The notes under the pieces: model-generated
Seen by the model: only the letters and a program-made list of their open reading frames with translations
Told to the model about the DNA's origin: nothing
Database searches by the model: none
Translations under genes and position numbers: made by a program
Origin: Desulfallas sp. Bu1-1
GTDB taxonomy: Bacteria; Bacillota; Desulfotomaculia; Desulfotomaculales; Desulfallaceae
Direction: 5' to 3'
Assembly (NCBI RefSeq): GCF_015594625.1
Contig: NZ_JADNRQ010000012.1
Location: forward strand, 1-64,000
DNA length: 64,000 bases
Shown: positions 1-7,189 of the stretch, one piece after another
Layout: the number at the start of each line of letters is the position of its first letter
Position numbering within the stretch: position 1 is the first letter of the stretch

Positions 1-123
1 CTGGTATTGAGCCATTCAAATTCCTCCTTTGTTAGTTTGTTTTGCCAATTCAATTCTAACTGAGGAATTTGTTTGGCTCCACTATTTTTTCAGGAGACCG
101 ATTTTACACAATTATACGGACTC

Positions 124-353
124 AACTTAGCCTTGCCTATGAGGAATTGAAACTCTCGCGGCCGCGTGTCTTTCCCTCGGCCCCCAACACCGTTTTTAGC
201 CTGCCTATGAGGAATTGAAACGAGGACTCTAAAACGGCAGTATACGATGAACCGGAAGGTTTTTAGCCTGCCTATGAGGAATTGAAACGGGTTAAAGCCA
301 TCTCACTAAGTGCCTCCTGCAAGGTTTTTAGCCTGCCTATGAGGAATCGGGAA
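124..353 (+). CRISPR. Short CRISPR array, 4 repeats and 3 spacers, both ends decayed
   Basis: Two perfect copies of a 30-base repeat (192-221 and 259-288), beginning GTTTTTAGCC and ending GAATTGAAAC, are flanked by degenerate copies at 124-153 (one inserted T and a changed 5' end) and 324-353 (identical only up to 347). Spacers are 154-191 (38 bases), 222-258 (37) and 289-323 (35). The ATTGAAAC repeat end is common in type I and type III arrays of Firmicutes. With the repeat read in this orientation a leader would lie to the left, and the decayed last repeat fits the trailer end. No cas gene is in the window. The decayed first repeat suggests an array remnant or the tail of a longer array outside the window. 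Confidence 0.9.
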
Positions 354-539
354 GAGATGCAGGCAATTTGTTAGCTTCGATTGTTTACGCATTACAATGG
401 TCAATATCTGTTTTTAGTCGGTTAATCAGTATAAAAAATATTTATGTATAAAAGCATATTAATTAATTTGTTTTATTTGAATAATAAATCATCTTTATGT
501 ATTCTGGAGGTGGATTTTTCAATAAGGAGGTTGCTATAA
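354..539. other. AT-rich intergenic stretch upstream of the rhodanese lipoprotein
   Basis: No ORF or further CRISPR repeat is visible. The stretch is AT-rich and ends in a strong ribosome site, AAGGAGG at 524-530, nine bases before the ATG at 540. A promoter for the downstream gene presumably lies here, but I could not fix a convincing -35/-10 pair. Confidence 0.5.
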
Positions 540-986
540 ATGTTTAAAAAGCTTTACCTATTGTTTGCAATACTGTTAGCAGCAGGAATTCTTGTGACGG
601 GATGCGGTGGACAAGGAACCAAAAAGGATTTCCATTATAAAACAGCAGAAGAATTGAAGACCATGTTGGAACAAGGGGAACCTATACATATCGTGGATAT
701 TCAAGTAGAGGAAGAATATAAACAGGGTCATATCAAGGGCTCTGTCGCTACATTCGCTTACCCGGTCGAAAGTGACGAAGATAAAGCTAAGCTGGACGCT
801 GTGCTGCCTGAACTTCAAAAAGATGAAGCACCTATTGTAATTGTTTGTCCCCGTGGTGCCGGCGGGGCAGAACGTACTTACCAATACCTGCAAGAAAAGG
901 GATTCCCGGAAAGCAGGCTTTTTATCCTGGAAAAAGGTTGGGCCGGCTGGGACTATCGTGAATGGACAGCCACGGGTTCAGAATAA
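540..986 (+). CDS. Rhodanese-domain lipoprotein
   Basis: 148 residues. The N-terminus is a lipoprotein signal (hydrophobic stretch 4-20, lipobox LVTGC with Cys at about 22), so the protein is probably anchored on the outer face of the membrane. The rest is one rhodanese domain: the DIQVEEEYKQGHIKGSV region is the usual 'D.R...E...GHI.GA' motif, and VIVCPRGAGGAE carries the active-site Cys loop. Such proteins move sulfane sulfur between a persulfide Cys and thiol acceptors; the donor here is unknown. It has its own ribosome site and a terminator directly behind it, so it is probably monocistronic. A second, truncated rhodanese lies at 6431-6690 on the other strand. Confidence is high for the family, low for the physiological role. 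Confidence 0.85.
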   Translation: MFKKLYLLFAILLAAGILVTGCGGQGTKKDFHYKTAEELKTMLEQGEPIHIVDIQVEEEYKQGHIKGSVATFAYPVESDEDKAKLDAVLPELQKDEAPIVIVCPRGAGGAERTYQYLQEKGFPESRLFILEKGWAGWDYREWTATGSE

Positions 987-1020
987 TAATTAAAACCTAA
1001 TGAATAGGTTTTAATTATAT

Positions 1021-1050
1021 CCGGCTTTTTTAAAGCCGGTTGCTTTTTTT
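1021..1050 (+). terminator. Intrinsic terminator after the rhodanese gene
   Basis: Perfect hairpin CCGGCTTT/AAAGCCGG (1021-1039) followed by a run of T (1044-1050), 35 bases after the stop codon of the rhodanese lipoprotein gene. Confidence 0.85.
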
Positions 1051-1101
1051 CGATTACGTGAACAAAAACTGTTATTTTAAATTGACAAGGCGTTGTTAAG
1101 C

Positions 1102-2049
1102 ATGTCTAAAAAAACAAATTGGAAGTTCGTTTTACGGCTCGTGATTTCCCTTTTATTATTTAGCTGGCTATTATATTCCGTGGAATGGTGCCAGGTATGG
1201 AACGCCATATTGCGGATCAATGTTTCTTGGCTTCTGTTGGCTGCAGGTTGGGTTGTTACGGCCGTTGCCGTGAGCGTCGTTAAGTGGAGGCTAATCTTAC
1301 AGTCGCAAGGGCTTCAGGCAAGCTGGGGGGAACTTTGGAGGGCCTATTGGATCGGTCTTTTCTTTAATAATTTTCTTCCCTCCAGCATTGGCGGGGATAC
1401 CATGCGGATAGTGCAAATTGGAAAAACCACAGGAGACGCGGCCGGGGTAACAGCTTCTGTGGTGATGGAAAGACTTTTGGCTACAATAGCCCTCTCATTA
1501 GTAGGCCTGGCAGCGTCTATACATGTTTTTGAAACCAGCTTTATAAAAGTGCGCATGCTATTTGGGGTGCTGTTGGCAGGCAGTTTATTTTTGGCAGGGT
1601 TGCTTATGTGGGGAAAAGTTCCTGGTTGGCTGGCAAGGAAAAATGGAAAACTTGCTGCCTTTCTTCATGGTTTTATGAAGCACGGCCAACAGCTTCGTAA
1701 ACAACCAATGCCACTTTTGGGGTCCCTTCTTTGGTCGGTGGTTTTTCAGATGACCAATGTTGCCGTAAACTATTCTATTTTTCAGGGACTTGGACTTTGG
1801 GAAGTGAACCTGTGGAGATCAATGTTTATCATTCCGGCTACTGCTGCGGTGGCTATGCTGCCCATTGCAATTAACGGGTATGGCCTTCGTGAGGGTGCCT
1901 ATGTATTTTTACTAGCCCCTTATGGTGTTAATCAGGCCGCTGCCTTTACGGCATCCATATTGTTTGCCTTTTTAGTTAGTTTATGCAGTTTGTGGGGCGG
2001 TGTTCTCTGGCTGGGGACTTGTAATAAGGGAGGGGAAACATCATGCTAG
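1102..2049 (+). CDS. Flippase-like membrane protein (LPG-synthase TM domain / UPF0104 family)
   Basis: About 315 residues with seven to eight hydrophobic segments. The motif FFNNFLPSSIGGDTMR followed by SVVMERL is the signature of the lysylphosphatidylglycerol-synthase transmembrane family, whose members flip or help transfer lipid-linked molecules. The catalytic aminoacyl-transferase domain of MprF is absent; only the membrane part is present. An upstream TTG at 1093 is in frame, but ATG 1102 sits a better distance behind the AAGG at 1087-1090. First gene of an operon whose next genes overlap it. In many bacteria this family stands beside the same glycosyltransferase-like genes found here, so a role with a modified lipid is plausible but inferred. 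Confidence 0.75.
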   Translation: MSKKTNWKFVLRLVISLLLFSWLLYSVEWCQVWNAILRINVSWLLLAAGWVVTAVAVSVVKWRLILQSQGLQASWGELWRAYWIGLFFNNFLPSSIGGDTMRIVQIGKTTGDAAGVTASVVMERLLATIALSLVGLAASIHVFETSFIKVRMLFGVLLAGSLFLAGLLMWGKVPGWLARKNGKLAAFLHGFMKHGQQLRKQPMPLLGSLLWSVVFQMTNVAVNYSIFQGLGLWEVNLWRSMFIIPATAAVAMLPIAINGYGLREGAYVFLLAPYGVNQAAAFTASILFAFLVSLCSLWGGVLWLGTCNKGGETSC

Positions 2050-2495
2050 CACAGAAAGCGTCTGATATTGCCAAAGAAGCCATGGGGAAAGGACATAATT
2101 GCTGCGAGGCTGTTTTGATGGCGGCAAATGAGGTTTGGAGCCTGAAATTGTCTCCCGACACTTTAGCGGCCGGGGTTTTTTTTAAGGAAGGGATGGGTAG
2201 CGGCTGTTCCTGCGGTGCCCTTGTAGGGCTGGTAATGATATCCGGCATATTGTCCCGGAAATATCCACATCCACTGGGTAAAGAACTGGCACCTTACCTG
2301 TACCGCAGGTTTAAAGAACAATTCGGTTCTTCATGCTGCCGGGTACTATGCAGCAATAGGCCTTTGAGGGAAAGAATCGGAAAAAAAGGCTGTAAAATCC
2401 TCACCGGAAATACGGCGACGCTGATGGTGGAGGTCTGGGGGGAGGTTATCCGTGGCACAGAGCAAAATTTCCGTAATTATACCAACGCTCAATGA
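2043..2495 (+). CDS. C_GCAxxG_C_C family redox-type protein
   Basis: 150 residues. The cysteine pattern identifies the family: an early CC pair (about 20-21), the central GSGCSCGALVG motif, then CCRVLC and a later C. Members are small, thought to bind metal or do thiol redox chemistry; no reaction is established. It overlaps the upstream gene by seven bases and the downstream one by 44 bases, so it is certainly co-translated with them. The last 15 or so residues are encoded in the overlap with the next gene and look less constrained. Its place between membrane protein and glycosyltransferase-like genes is the only hint of function. Confidence 0.75.
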   Translation: MLAQKASDIAKEAMGKGHNCCEAVLMAANEVWSLKLSPDTLAAGVFFKEGMGSGCSCGALVGLVMISGILSRKYPHPLGKELAPYLYRRFKEQFGSSCCRVLCSNRPLRERIGKKGCKILTGNTATLMVEVWGEVIRGTEQNFRNYTNAQ

Positions 2496-3162
2496 AGAAG
2501 CACATATTGGTGCTTTATTAAAAAACCTCGGGCAAGTGCAAGGCATTGAAATTATCGTCGTTGATGGCGGCAGTACGGACCGCACCCTGGAAATCTGTCG
2601 TTTACATGCGGTTAATTGCTTGAGCGGCGCTCCCGGCCGGGGAACGCAGATGAATTTGGGAGCCCAAAAAGCGACGGGGGATATCCTCTTTTTTCTACAT
2701 GCGGACTCTACTGTAGAGATAAGGGTTTTTAATGATATTAAAAAGGCAGTCAGAAACGGATATCGTTGGGGATGCTGTACCTTGTTTTTCACTGAGAAGA
2801 CAGTCTTTTTCAACCTGGTAGCAATAGCATCCCGCTTACGAGTAAAGTTTTTTTCCAACTGCTACGGAGACCAGGGGATCTTTTGTGAAAAAGATTTGTT
2901 TTTCCGTGCCGGCGGGTTCCCGGATTTTCCGTTTTTGGAGGATCTGGCTTTTTCCCATTGTATGCGCCGCTATCAAAGAGCCGTTATGATACCGGGCAAA
3001 ATCACTACCAGTACCCGGCGTTTCCGTCAAAACGGTTTATTTAGAAATCTATTAAAAATGCAAATGGTAAAAGCTTTATATACCCTGGGCATATCTCCAG
3101 GAAAACTGCTTGATATTTATCAATCTTCGGGGAAGGGCTTGTCATGCAGACGGCTTTTGTGA
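2452..3162 (+). CDS. Family 2 glycosyltransferase, TIGR04283 (arsenosugar-type)
   Basis: 236 residues, GTG start with GGAGG at 2441-2445. The N-terminus SVIIPTLNEE and VDGGSTDRT are the GT-A nucleotide-sugar binding motifs; FFLHADS is the DXD-like region, and GRGTQMNLGA is typical of the TIGR04283 subfamily. That subfamily and the next gene (TIGR04282) recur as a pair in arsenosugar biosynthesis loci. The sugar donor and acceptor are not known here. Overlaps both neighbours (44 bases upstream, 19 downstream), indicating translational coupling. The usual arsenosugar partners ArsM and ArsS are not seen in this window. Confidence 0.8.
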   Translation: MAQSKISVIIPTLNEEAHIGALLKNLGQVQGIEIIVVDGGSTDRTLEICRLHAVNCLSGAPGRGTQMNLGAQKATGDILFFLHADSTVEIRVFNDIKKAVRNGYRWGCCTLFFTEKTVFFNLVAIASRLRVKFFSNCYGDQGIFCEKDLFFRAGGFPDFPFLEDLAFSHCMRRYQRAVMIPGKITTSTRRFRQNGLFRNLLKMQMVKALYTLGISPGKLLDIYQSSGKGLSCRRLL

Positions 3163-3857
3163 TTTTTAGTAAAGTTCCTTGGCCCGGTAAAACCAAAAGT
3201 CGCTTGCATGGAAAATTATCTGCTGAAGAATGCGCCCTATTCCACAGGGCTTGTTTGACCGACCTGCATGAAATTCTAAAGGGTACCGGTTGTAAAGCAA
3301 TTCTTTATTTTACCGGGGGTAGCCGGGAGGAATTTGCTTTAGAATTTCCGGGGCAAATGCCCCATGGCTTTGAGGAATTGAAGTTGCTGCAGTTAGGATA
3401 CTTTACGTTCAGGCAGCAGCACGGCGAGGACCTGGGGGAGAGATTGCATCACGCAGTAACCGAGGTTTTACGATGTTATGAGCGGGTTATTTTACTGGGC
3501 TCGGATTTACCGGGTTTGGCAGGGGATTTACTGTTGTCTGCCGCCGAAAATTTGGCCCTGCATGACGTTGTTATCGGTCCTGCTGTAGATGGTGGTTACT
3601 ACCTGCTGGGCCTTAAGAAAGCATACAAGGTGCTTTTTCAAGGAATTTCCTGGGGTACGGGCCGCGTGTTGGAACAAACACTGAAGGCAGCGGAAAATAA
3701 CAATTTGAAAGTTTCATTTTTGCCCGTAAAGCGAGACATCGATACGTGGGAGGACTTGGTTGCATATGTTCAATCGGGCAGAAAAGAACATAATCTTAAA
3801 AACATGCTGTCTTTTCGCTTGGCGGAATATCTGCTGGAAATCTATGATAGGCAGTAA
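3144..3857 (+). CDS. TIGR04282 / DUF2064 glycosyltransferase-like (nucleotidyltransferase-fold) protein
   Basis: 237 residues. It begins FVIFSKVPWPGKTKSRL, the GT-A/MobA-like nucleotide-binding start of the DUF2064 family, and continues with LLGSDLPGL, VIGPAVDGGYYLLGL and GISWGTGRVLEQT, all hallmarks of TIGR04282. Family members accompany TIGR04283 glycosyltransferases and may supply an activated sugar or act as the partner transferase. The ATG lies inside the previous gene, without a strong separate ribosome site, so translation is probably coupled. Reliable as a family call; the substrate is unknown. Confidence 0.8.
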   Translation: MQTAFVIFSKVPWPGKTKSRLHGKLSAEECALFHRACLTDLHEILKGTGCKAILYFTGGSREEFALEFPGQMPHGFEELKLLQLGYFTFRQQHGEDLGERLHHAVTEVLRCYERVILLGSDLPGLAGDLLLSAAENLALHDVVIGPAVDGGYYLLGLKKAYKVLFQGISWGTGRVLEQTLKAAENNNLKVSFLPVKRDIDTWEDLVAYVQSGRKEHNLKNMLSFRLAEYLLEIYDRQ

Positions 3858-3868
3858 CGGAAAGGAAG

Positions 3869-4885
3869 ATGGAATTGGATACTAATATTAAAGAAATTGT
3901 CGATAGAGCTTTGAACGGTAAGGAAATTACAGTTCCAGAGATAAAGGAACTTTTTACTGTACCTGCTGTGTCGGAAGAGTCCTATTTTATCCAATATGCT
4001 TCCAGAAAAATGAGCGAGGTTACTTTGGAGGGCAAAGCTGAAGTTCACGCTCAAGTAGGTATCAATGTTGGACCATGTCCCAAAAATTGCCAGTTTTGTT
4101 CTTTTGCAGCCACCAACAGGGTTTTTAAGCATTTCAAGGTGTTAACGCCGGAAGAAATTATTAAGCGGTGTCAAAGGTTCGAACATGACGGCGCCAATGC
4201 TATTTACCTTATGGCGACTGCCAATTTTAAGTTTGAGGAATTTATCAATATTGCAAAACAAGTAAAACCGGCCCTAAAGCCGGAAACGGTTTTCATTGCT
4301 AATGTGGGAGATTTTGATGAGGCCGGGGCCTTGGCTCTCAAGGAAGCAGGGTTTACCGGAGTTTATCATGCCATTCGTTTGGGCGAAGGAACCGTGACGG
4401 ACATTGATCCCAAGGAACGATTGAAAACAGTACGGGCCGCCAAAAAGGCCGGACTTTTGGTGGGGACTTGTGTGGAACCTGTAGGCCCCGAGCATGCACT
4501 GGAGGAACTGGTGGAAAAGACCCGGCTGGCCAGGGAAATGGCACCTGTTTTCGGTGGGGCCGCTCGTAGAATTTCCATACCCGGAACTGAATTGGCAAAG
4601 AAAGGTATGGTTAGCGAGGCCAGAATGGCTCATATACTGGCGGTGGTACGGCTGGCCATGGGGTACCGGGTACCGGGGAACTGCACCCACGAGCCAAACG
4701 GTATCGGGGCCATGGCCGGCGCAAGCCTTTTATGGGCCGAAAATGGATCAAACCCCAGAGATACCGATGAAAATACAGAAACAAACAGGGGTTATTCAGT
4801 TAAAAAATGTAGGGAAATCCTCAGCGAAGCAGGGTGGGACATTCTGGACGGACCTTCGCAAATATTTAAGCCCCAATGCCGGTAA
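3869..4885 (+). CDS. Radical SAM protein, biotin synthase/HydE-like
   Basis: 338 residues. The radical SAM cluster motif is C70-x3-C74-x2-C77 in GPCPKNCQFCSF. The following region (ATANFKFEEF, TVFIANVGDF, VYHAIRLGEGT, LVGTCVEPVGPEH) resembles the BioB/HydE/HmdB branch, where the barrel is closed by a BATS-like C-terminal part. It is not obviously BioB: the usual biotin-synthase [2Fe-2S] ligands are not evident and no biotin genes are near. It starts eleven bases after the preceding gene and belongs to the same operon. ArsS of arsenosugar loci is also radical SAM, but the motif spacing and barrel here look more like BioB/HydE than ArsS. The reaction is unknown. Confidence 0.75.
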   Translation: MELDTNIKEIVDRALNGKEITVPEIKELFTVPAVSEESYFIQYASRKMSEVTLEGKAEVHAQVGINVGPCPKNCQFCSFAATNRVFKHFKVLTPEEIIKRCQRFEHDGANAIYLMATANFKFEEFINIAKQVKPALKPETVFIANVGDFDEAGALALKEAGFTGVYHAIRLGEGTVTDIDPKERLKTVRAAKKAGLLVGTCVEPVGPEHALEELVEKTRLAREMAPVFGGAARRISIPGTELAKKGMVSEARMAHILAVVRLAMGYRVPGNCTHEPNGIGAMAGASLLWAENGSNPRDTDENTETNRGYSVKKCREILSEAGWDILDGPSQIFKPQCR

Positions 4886-4906
4886 AATTATGGAGGACAA
4901 TAAAAT

Positions 4907-5605
4907 ATGGAGAAGAGAACTGGTTGGTTGATAAAAACAGGTATTCTTATTTTATTGGCACTACTATATCTACTGGTAGAGCCATTGCAGATTTTTATTA
5001 AACGAATCGTTTTTTTGTTTACCATGGTGGATGTCTCAGCCATTAAAGGTTACATTTTATCATTTGGCGTATGGGCGCCGGTGGTTTCTTTCTTTTTAAT
5101 GATATTCCAATCAGTGGCAGCCCCCCTGCCGGCATTTGTTTTAACTTTTGCCAACGCTGGACTTTTCGGCTGGGTAAAAGGGGCGGCTCTGTCCTGGTCA
5201 AGTGCCATGGCCGGGGCTGCGGTATGCTTTTTTATTGCGCGGTTTTACGGTCGGGAGGTTGTAGAAAGACTCACCAGCAAAATGGCATTAGAGAGCGTGG
5301 ACGAATTTTTTGAGAGATACGGCCAGTATGCAATTTTGATTGCTCGCTTGCTGCCCTTCATTTCTTTTGACGTGGTCAGCTACGCTGCGGGTTTGACTTC
5401 AATGGGTTTTTGGCAATTTTTTTTGGCCACCGGGATTGGCCAGTTGCCGGCTACGCTGGTTTATTCCTATGCCGGTGACATGCTGGTAGGTAGTGCCAGG
5501 ACATTTGTTTTTGGCCTTTTGATTTTGTTCTCTTTCAGTGTGCTGGCATTTTTGCTTAAAAAATTTTTTCAGGAAAGAAAGGAGGGTACGAGAGATTCCT
5601 TGTGA
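4907..5605 (+). CDS. TVP38/TMEM64 family membrane protein
   Basis: 232 residues with five or six membrane segments. The central FIARFYGREVVERL, YGQYAILIARLLPFISFDVVSYAAGLT and ATGIGQLPATLVYSYAGD stretches are the conserved SNARE-assoc/DedA-like core of the TVP38 family, which is related to lipid scramblases and DedA transporters. It lies 21 bases after the radical SAM gene, so it is in the operon. Together with the flippase-like first gene it gives the cluster a membrane-lipid character. Substrate unknown. Confidence 0.8.
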   Translation: MEKRTGWLIKTGILILLALLYLLVEPLQIFIKRIVFLFTMVDVSAIKGYILSFGVWAPVVSFFLMIFQSVAAPLPAFVLTFANAGLFGWVKGAALSWSSAMAGAAVCFFIARFYGREVVERLTSKMALESVDEFFERYGQYAILIARLLPFISFDVVSYAAGLTSMGFWQFFLATGIGQLPATLVYSYAGDMLVGSARTFVFGLLILFSFSVLAFLLKKFFQERKEGTRDSL

Positions 5606-6223
5606 ACCAGTACGAGCTCTGGCAAAAAAATAAAAAAGGGAGGGAACAGATTTACGACAATTTCGAGGTGGAGAATTTGAACTATGGTCCGACTTCCATC
5701 GAGAGTGCATCGAGAGTGAGTTTGATGAAGCACTGGCGATACCTGATATTTTAAACAAAGTCAAAAAATCAGGACAAGGGTTAAAAATTATGCAAAAGAT
5801 TAGCCTAATTAACTGTATTATAACAAAGAACAGACTGGCCAAAACTATCCAAGGGTATGCCAGCCAGGAAATTTTTCCATAAAACATTAAGAGGATAAAA
5901 GCAAACGCAGAACCGAATAAAGTTAACACTGCAAACCAGCTGAAATTTTCTTTGTTTTGCCTGAAAATTATTCTAAAGAGAAATAACGTTAACCAAAGGA
6001 GTACAAGCAGGATTAAAAGCTTATAAAGCATTACTAATTCAGGAGTAAATATTGTTTGCTTAAGAACGCGGTTACGTATAAATAAGTCCCTTTGTATTCC
6101 CATTCTCTTTTGTGCTCCAAATTGTAAAAGAATGCTCATGATCAGCAACAACCAGGAAACCACCGGCAGTAATTTAGTAAAAATAAACGCAGGAATACTC
6201 ATGAAGCTTACGCTTTTTTTCAT
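5399..6223 (-). CDS. Small multi-span membrane protein, C-terminal half doubtful
   Basis: The start is ATG at 6223, not the upstream in-frame ATG at 6235, because GGAGG lies seven bases before 6223. The first ~150 residues hold four hydrophobic helices and read as a normal membrane protein of unknown family. From about residue 153 the frame stays open to 5399, but it turns polar, basic and serine-rich and runs antisense through the last 200 bases of the TVP38 gene. The likely explanation is that the native 3' end was deleted and the frame now reads through by chance. No function is suggested. Confidence 0.4.
   Translation of the reverse strand: MKKSVSFMSIPAFIFTKLLPVVSWLLLIMSILLQFGAQKRMGIQRDLFIRNRVLKQTIFTPELVMLYKLLILLVLLWLTLFLFRIIFRQNKENFSWFAVLTLFGSAFAFILLMFYGKISWLAYPWIVLASLFFVIIQLIRLIFCIIFNPCPDFLTLFKISGIASASSNSLSMHSRWKSDHSSNSPPRNCRKSVPSLFYFFARARTGSQGISRTLLSFLKKFFKQKCQHTEREQNQKAKNKCPGTTYQHVTGIGINQRSRQLANPGGQKKLPKTH
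5602..5754 (+). CDS. Small acidic ORF coupled to the TVP38 gene
   Basis: 50 codons starting GTG in a GTGA overlap with the TVP38 stop, with AAAGGAGGG about 18 bases upstream. The product is hydrophilic (starts MNQYELWQKNKKGREQIYDN) and matches no family I know. The stop-start overlap favours translation, but it could be the 5' end of a gene lost by deletion, because the stretch after it is occupied on the opposite strand by a membrane protein gene whose own end looks abnormal. Low confidence. Confidence 0.3.
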   Translation: MNQYELWQKNKKGREQIYDNFEVENLNYGPTSIESASRVSLMKHWRYLIF

Positions 6224-6376
6224 TTTAACCTCCATAATGCGGAAAATTTAAGGCTGACATATACGCATGAAAAATATGGGTTACTCATTTTATCGCAGGA
6301 CAATGTCATTGCGAAACAGCAGACACAAGGGTTACATTTTCGAGATAGTCCGGTTACTGTTATTTTTTGTTAAGCG

Positions 6377-6410
6377 AAGGAGACAATGCATAAATGAACA
6401 TTGTCTCCTT
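6377..6410 (-). terminator. Hairpin downstream of the truncated sulfurtransferase
   Basis: Perfect inverted repeat AAGGAGACAATG (6377-6388) / CATTGTCTCCTT (6399-6410) with a ten-base loop, 21 bases after the stop of the minus-strand sulfurtransferase. No long U-run follows, so it is a probable rather than certain terminator. Confidence 0.6.
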
Positions 6411-6430
6411 CAATTTCCTGAAATATTTTA

Positions 6431-6690
6431 TTACATTGGGGGTTTTTGCTCACCTGTCTCAATAAGATTATTTTTATCGGAACTCCACTCGTACCAACCA
6501 CCATCGTAGACGGAAATATTTGGCCAACCAAACACATAGGCATAAAACCAGGCCTCTGCAGCCCTCCAACCTGTTCCGCAGTAAAAAGCTATTTTTTTAT
6601 CAGGCGTAACACTCCACTCTTTCCATAATTCTTGTATTTCAGCGGCGTTACGCATGGTCTGGTCAACATTTACAGCGGTATCTGCGGCCG
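6431..6690 (-). pseudogene. 5'-truncated thiosulfate sulfurtransferase (rhodanese)
   Basis: The C-terminal third of a two-domain thiosulfate sulfurtransferase is present: IAFYCGTGWRAAEAWFYAYV contains the catalytic CGTGWRA loop, followed by the conserved VYDGGWYEW. Upstream of the ATG at 6655 a further in-frame VNVDQT still fits the family, then similarity ends and a TAG is met at 6730-6728. An intact protein would need well over 150 more N-terminal residues. The break is next to the right end of an IS605-type element (to 6887), which is the likely cause. Probably non-functional, although the active-site domain itself is intact. Confidence 0.65.
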
Positions 6691-6728
6691 CAGGTATTGG
6701 CGCCGAAAAGAGCCGCTTAAAACGTATC

Positions 6729-6887
6729 TACGATGAGTAGTAGACGCCCATGGACCGGGCCTTCCCGGCAAATGTCGGGATGTAGCTCACGAGGAAAGCG
6801 TAAGACCTGCGCTTTAGCAGGCAGCATTCCGGTGACATGAGAAACCTTCGGGACGAAGCCCCCGGGCTTGTCCCGGGGGAGGTTCAC
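6729..6887 (+). mobile_element. Right-end remnant of an IS200/IS605-family element (possible omega-RNA region)
   Basis: This stretch has the layout of the 3' end of tnpB-carrying elements: several short GC hairpins, then CCCCCGGG (6859-6866) / CCCGGGGG (6872-6879) and GAGGTTCAC, where TTCAC (6883-6887) looks like the cleavage/target motif. In such elements this part is transcribed as the guide RNA of TnpB, with the guide taken from the sequence just beyond the end. No tnpA or tnpB reading frame survives; only about 25 codons ahead of 6732 could be a tnpB tail. The left end is missing. Call made on pattern only. Confidence 0.55.
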
Positions 6888-7189
6888 GCGGATGAATATG
6901 CCCACCGTGGGGTTGCTGGAGTTCTACGATGCACAGACCGGTTTCAAGCGGGTTGCAAGGTATCTGCTACGCCCGGTATTCGAAAAAAATTTACCCGCTC
7001 GACAGGTGATTGAGCTAAAGTGTTGAATTATCCCAAGTATTGTAGCTGTGTAACAATGTTTAATATAATTAAAATGGAAAACCAGAAACGCCGGGGAGTA
7101 TAACCTCCGCTGCATCAAAGCTTACCGCTTTTTCATCATGCGGTGACGGGAACCCGGCTGCCGGCCAGGACTTGAGAGGAGATACCGGG
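6888..7189. other. Gap between IS remnant and the GGDEF/HD-GYP gene
   Basis: A 45-codon frame (6892-7026, +) starting MNMPTVGLLEFYDAQTGF is open but matches no family I recognise; it could be the remnant of a gene interrupted by the element. The remainder (7027-7189) has no gene and should hold the promoter of the next gene. The ribosome site GAGAGGAG at 7174-7181 fixes that gene's ATG at 7190. Confidence 0.35.

Noticed and set aside
576-893. Open frame on the minus strand inside the rhodanese gene
   Set aside because: It is a shadow of the + strand gene, with no ribosome site and no recognisable protein features.
4494-4931. 145-codon frame overlapping the radical SAM gene
   Set aside because: Tryptophan- and proline-rich composition typical of an out-of-frame reading; the radical SAM frame carries the conserved motifs.
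6717-6905. Minus-strand frame over the IS right-end hairpins
   Set aside because: The region is explained by structured IS end sequence, and the frame has no protein-like features.
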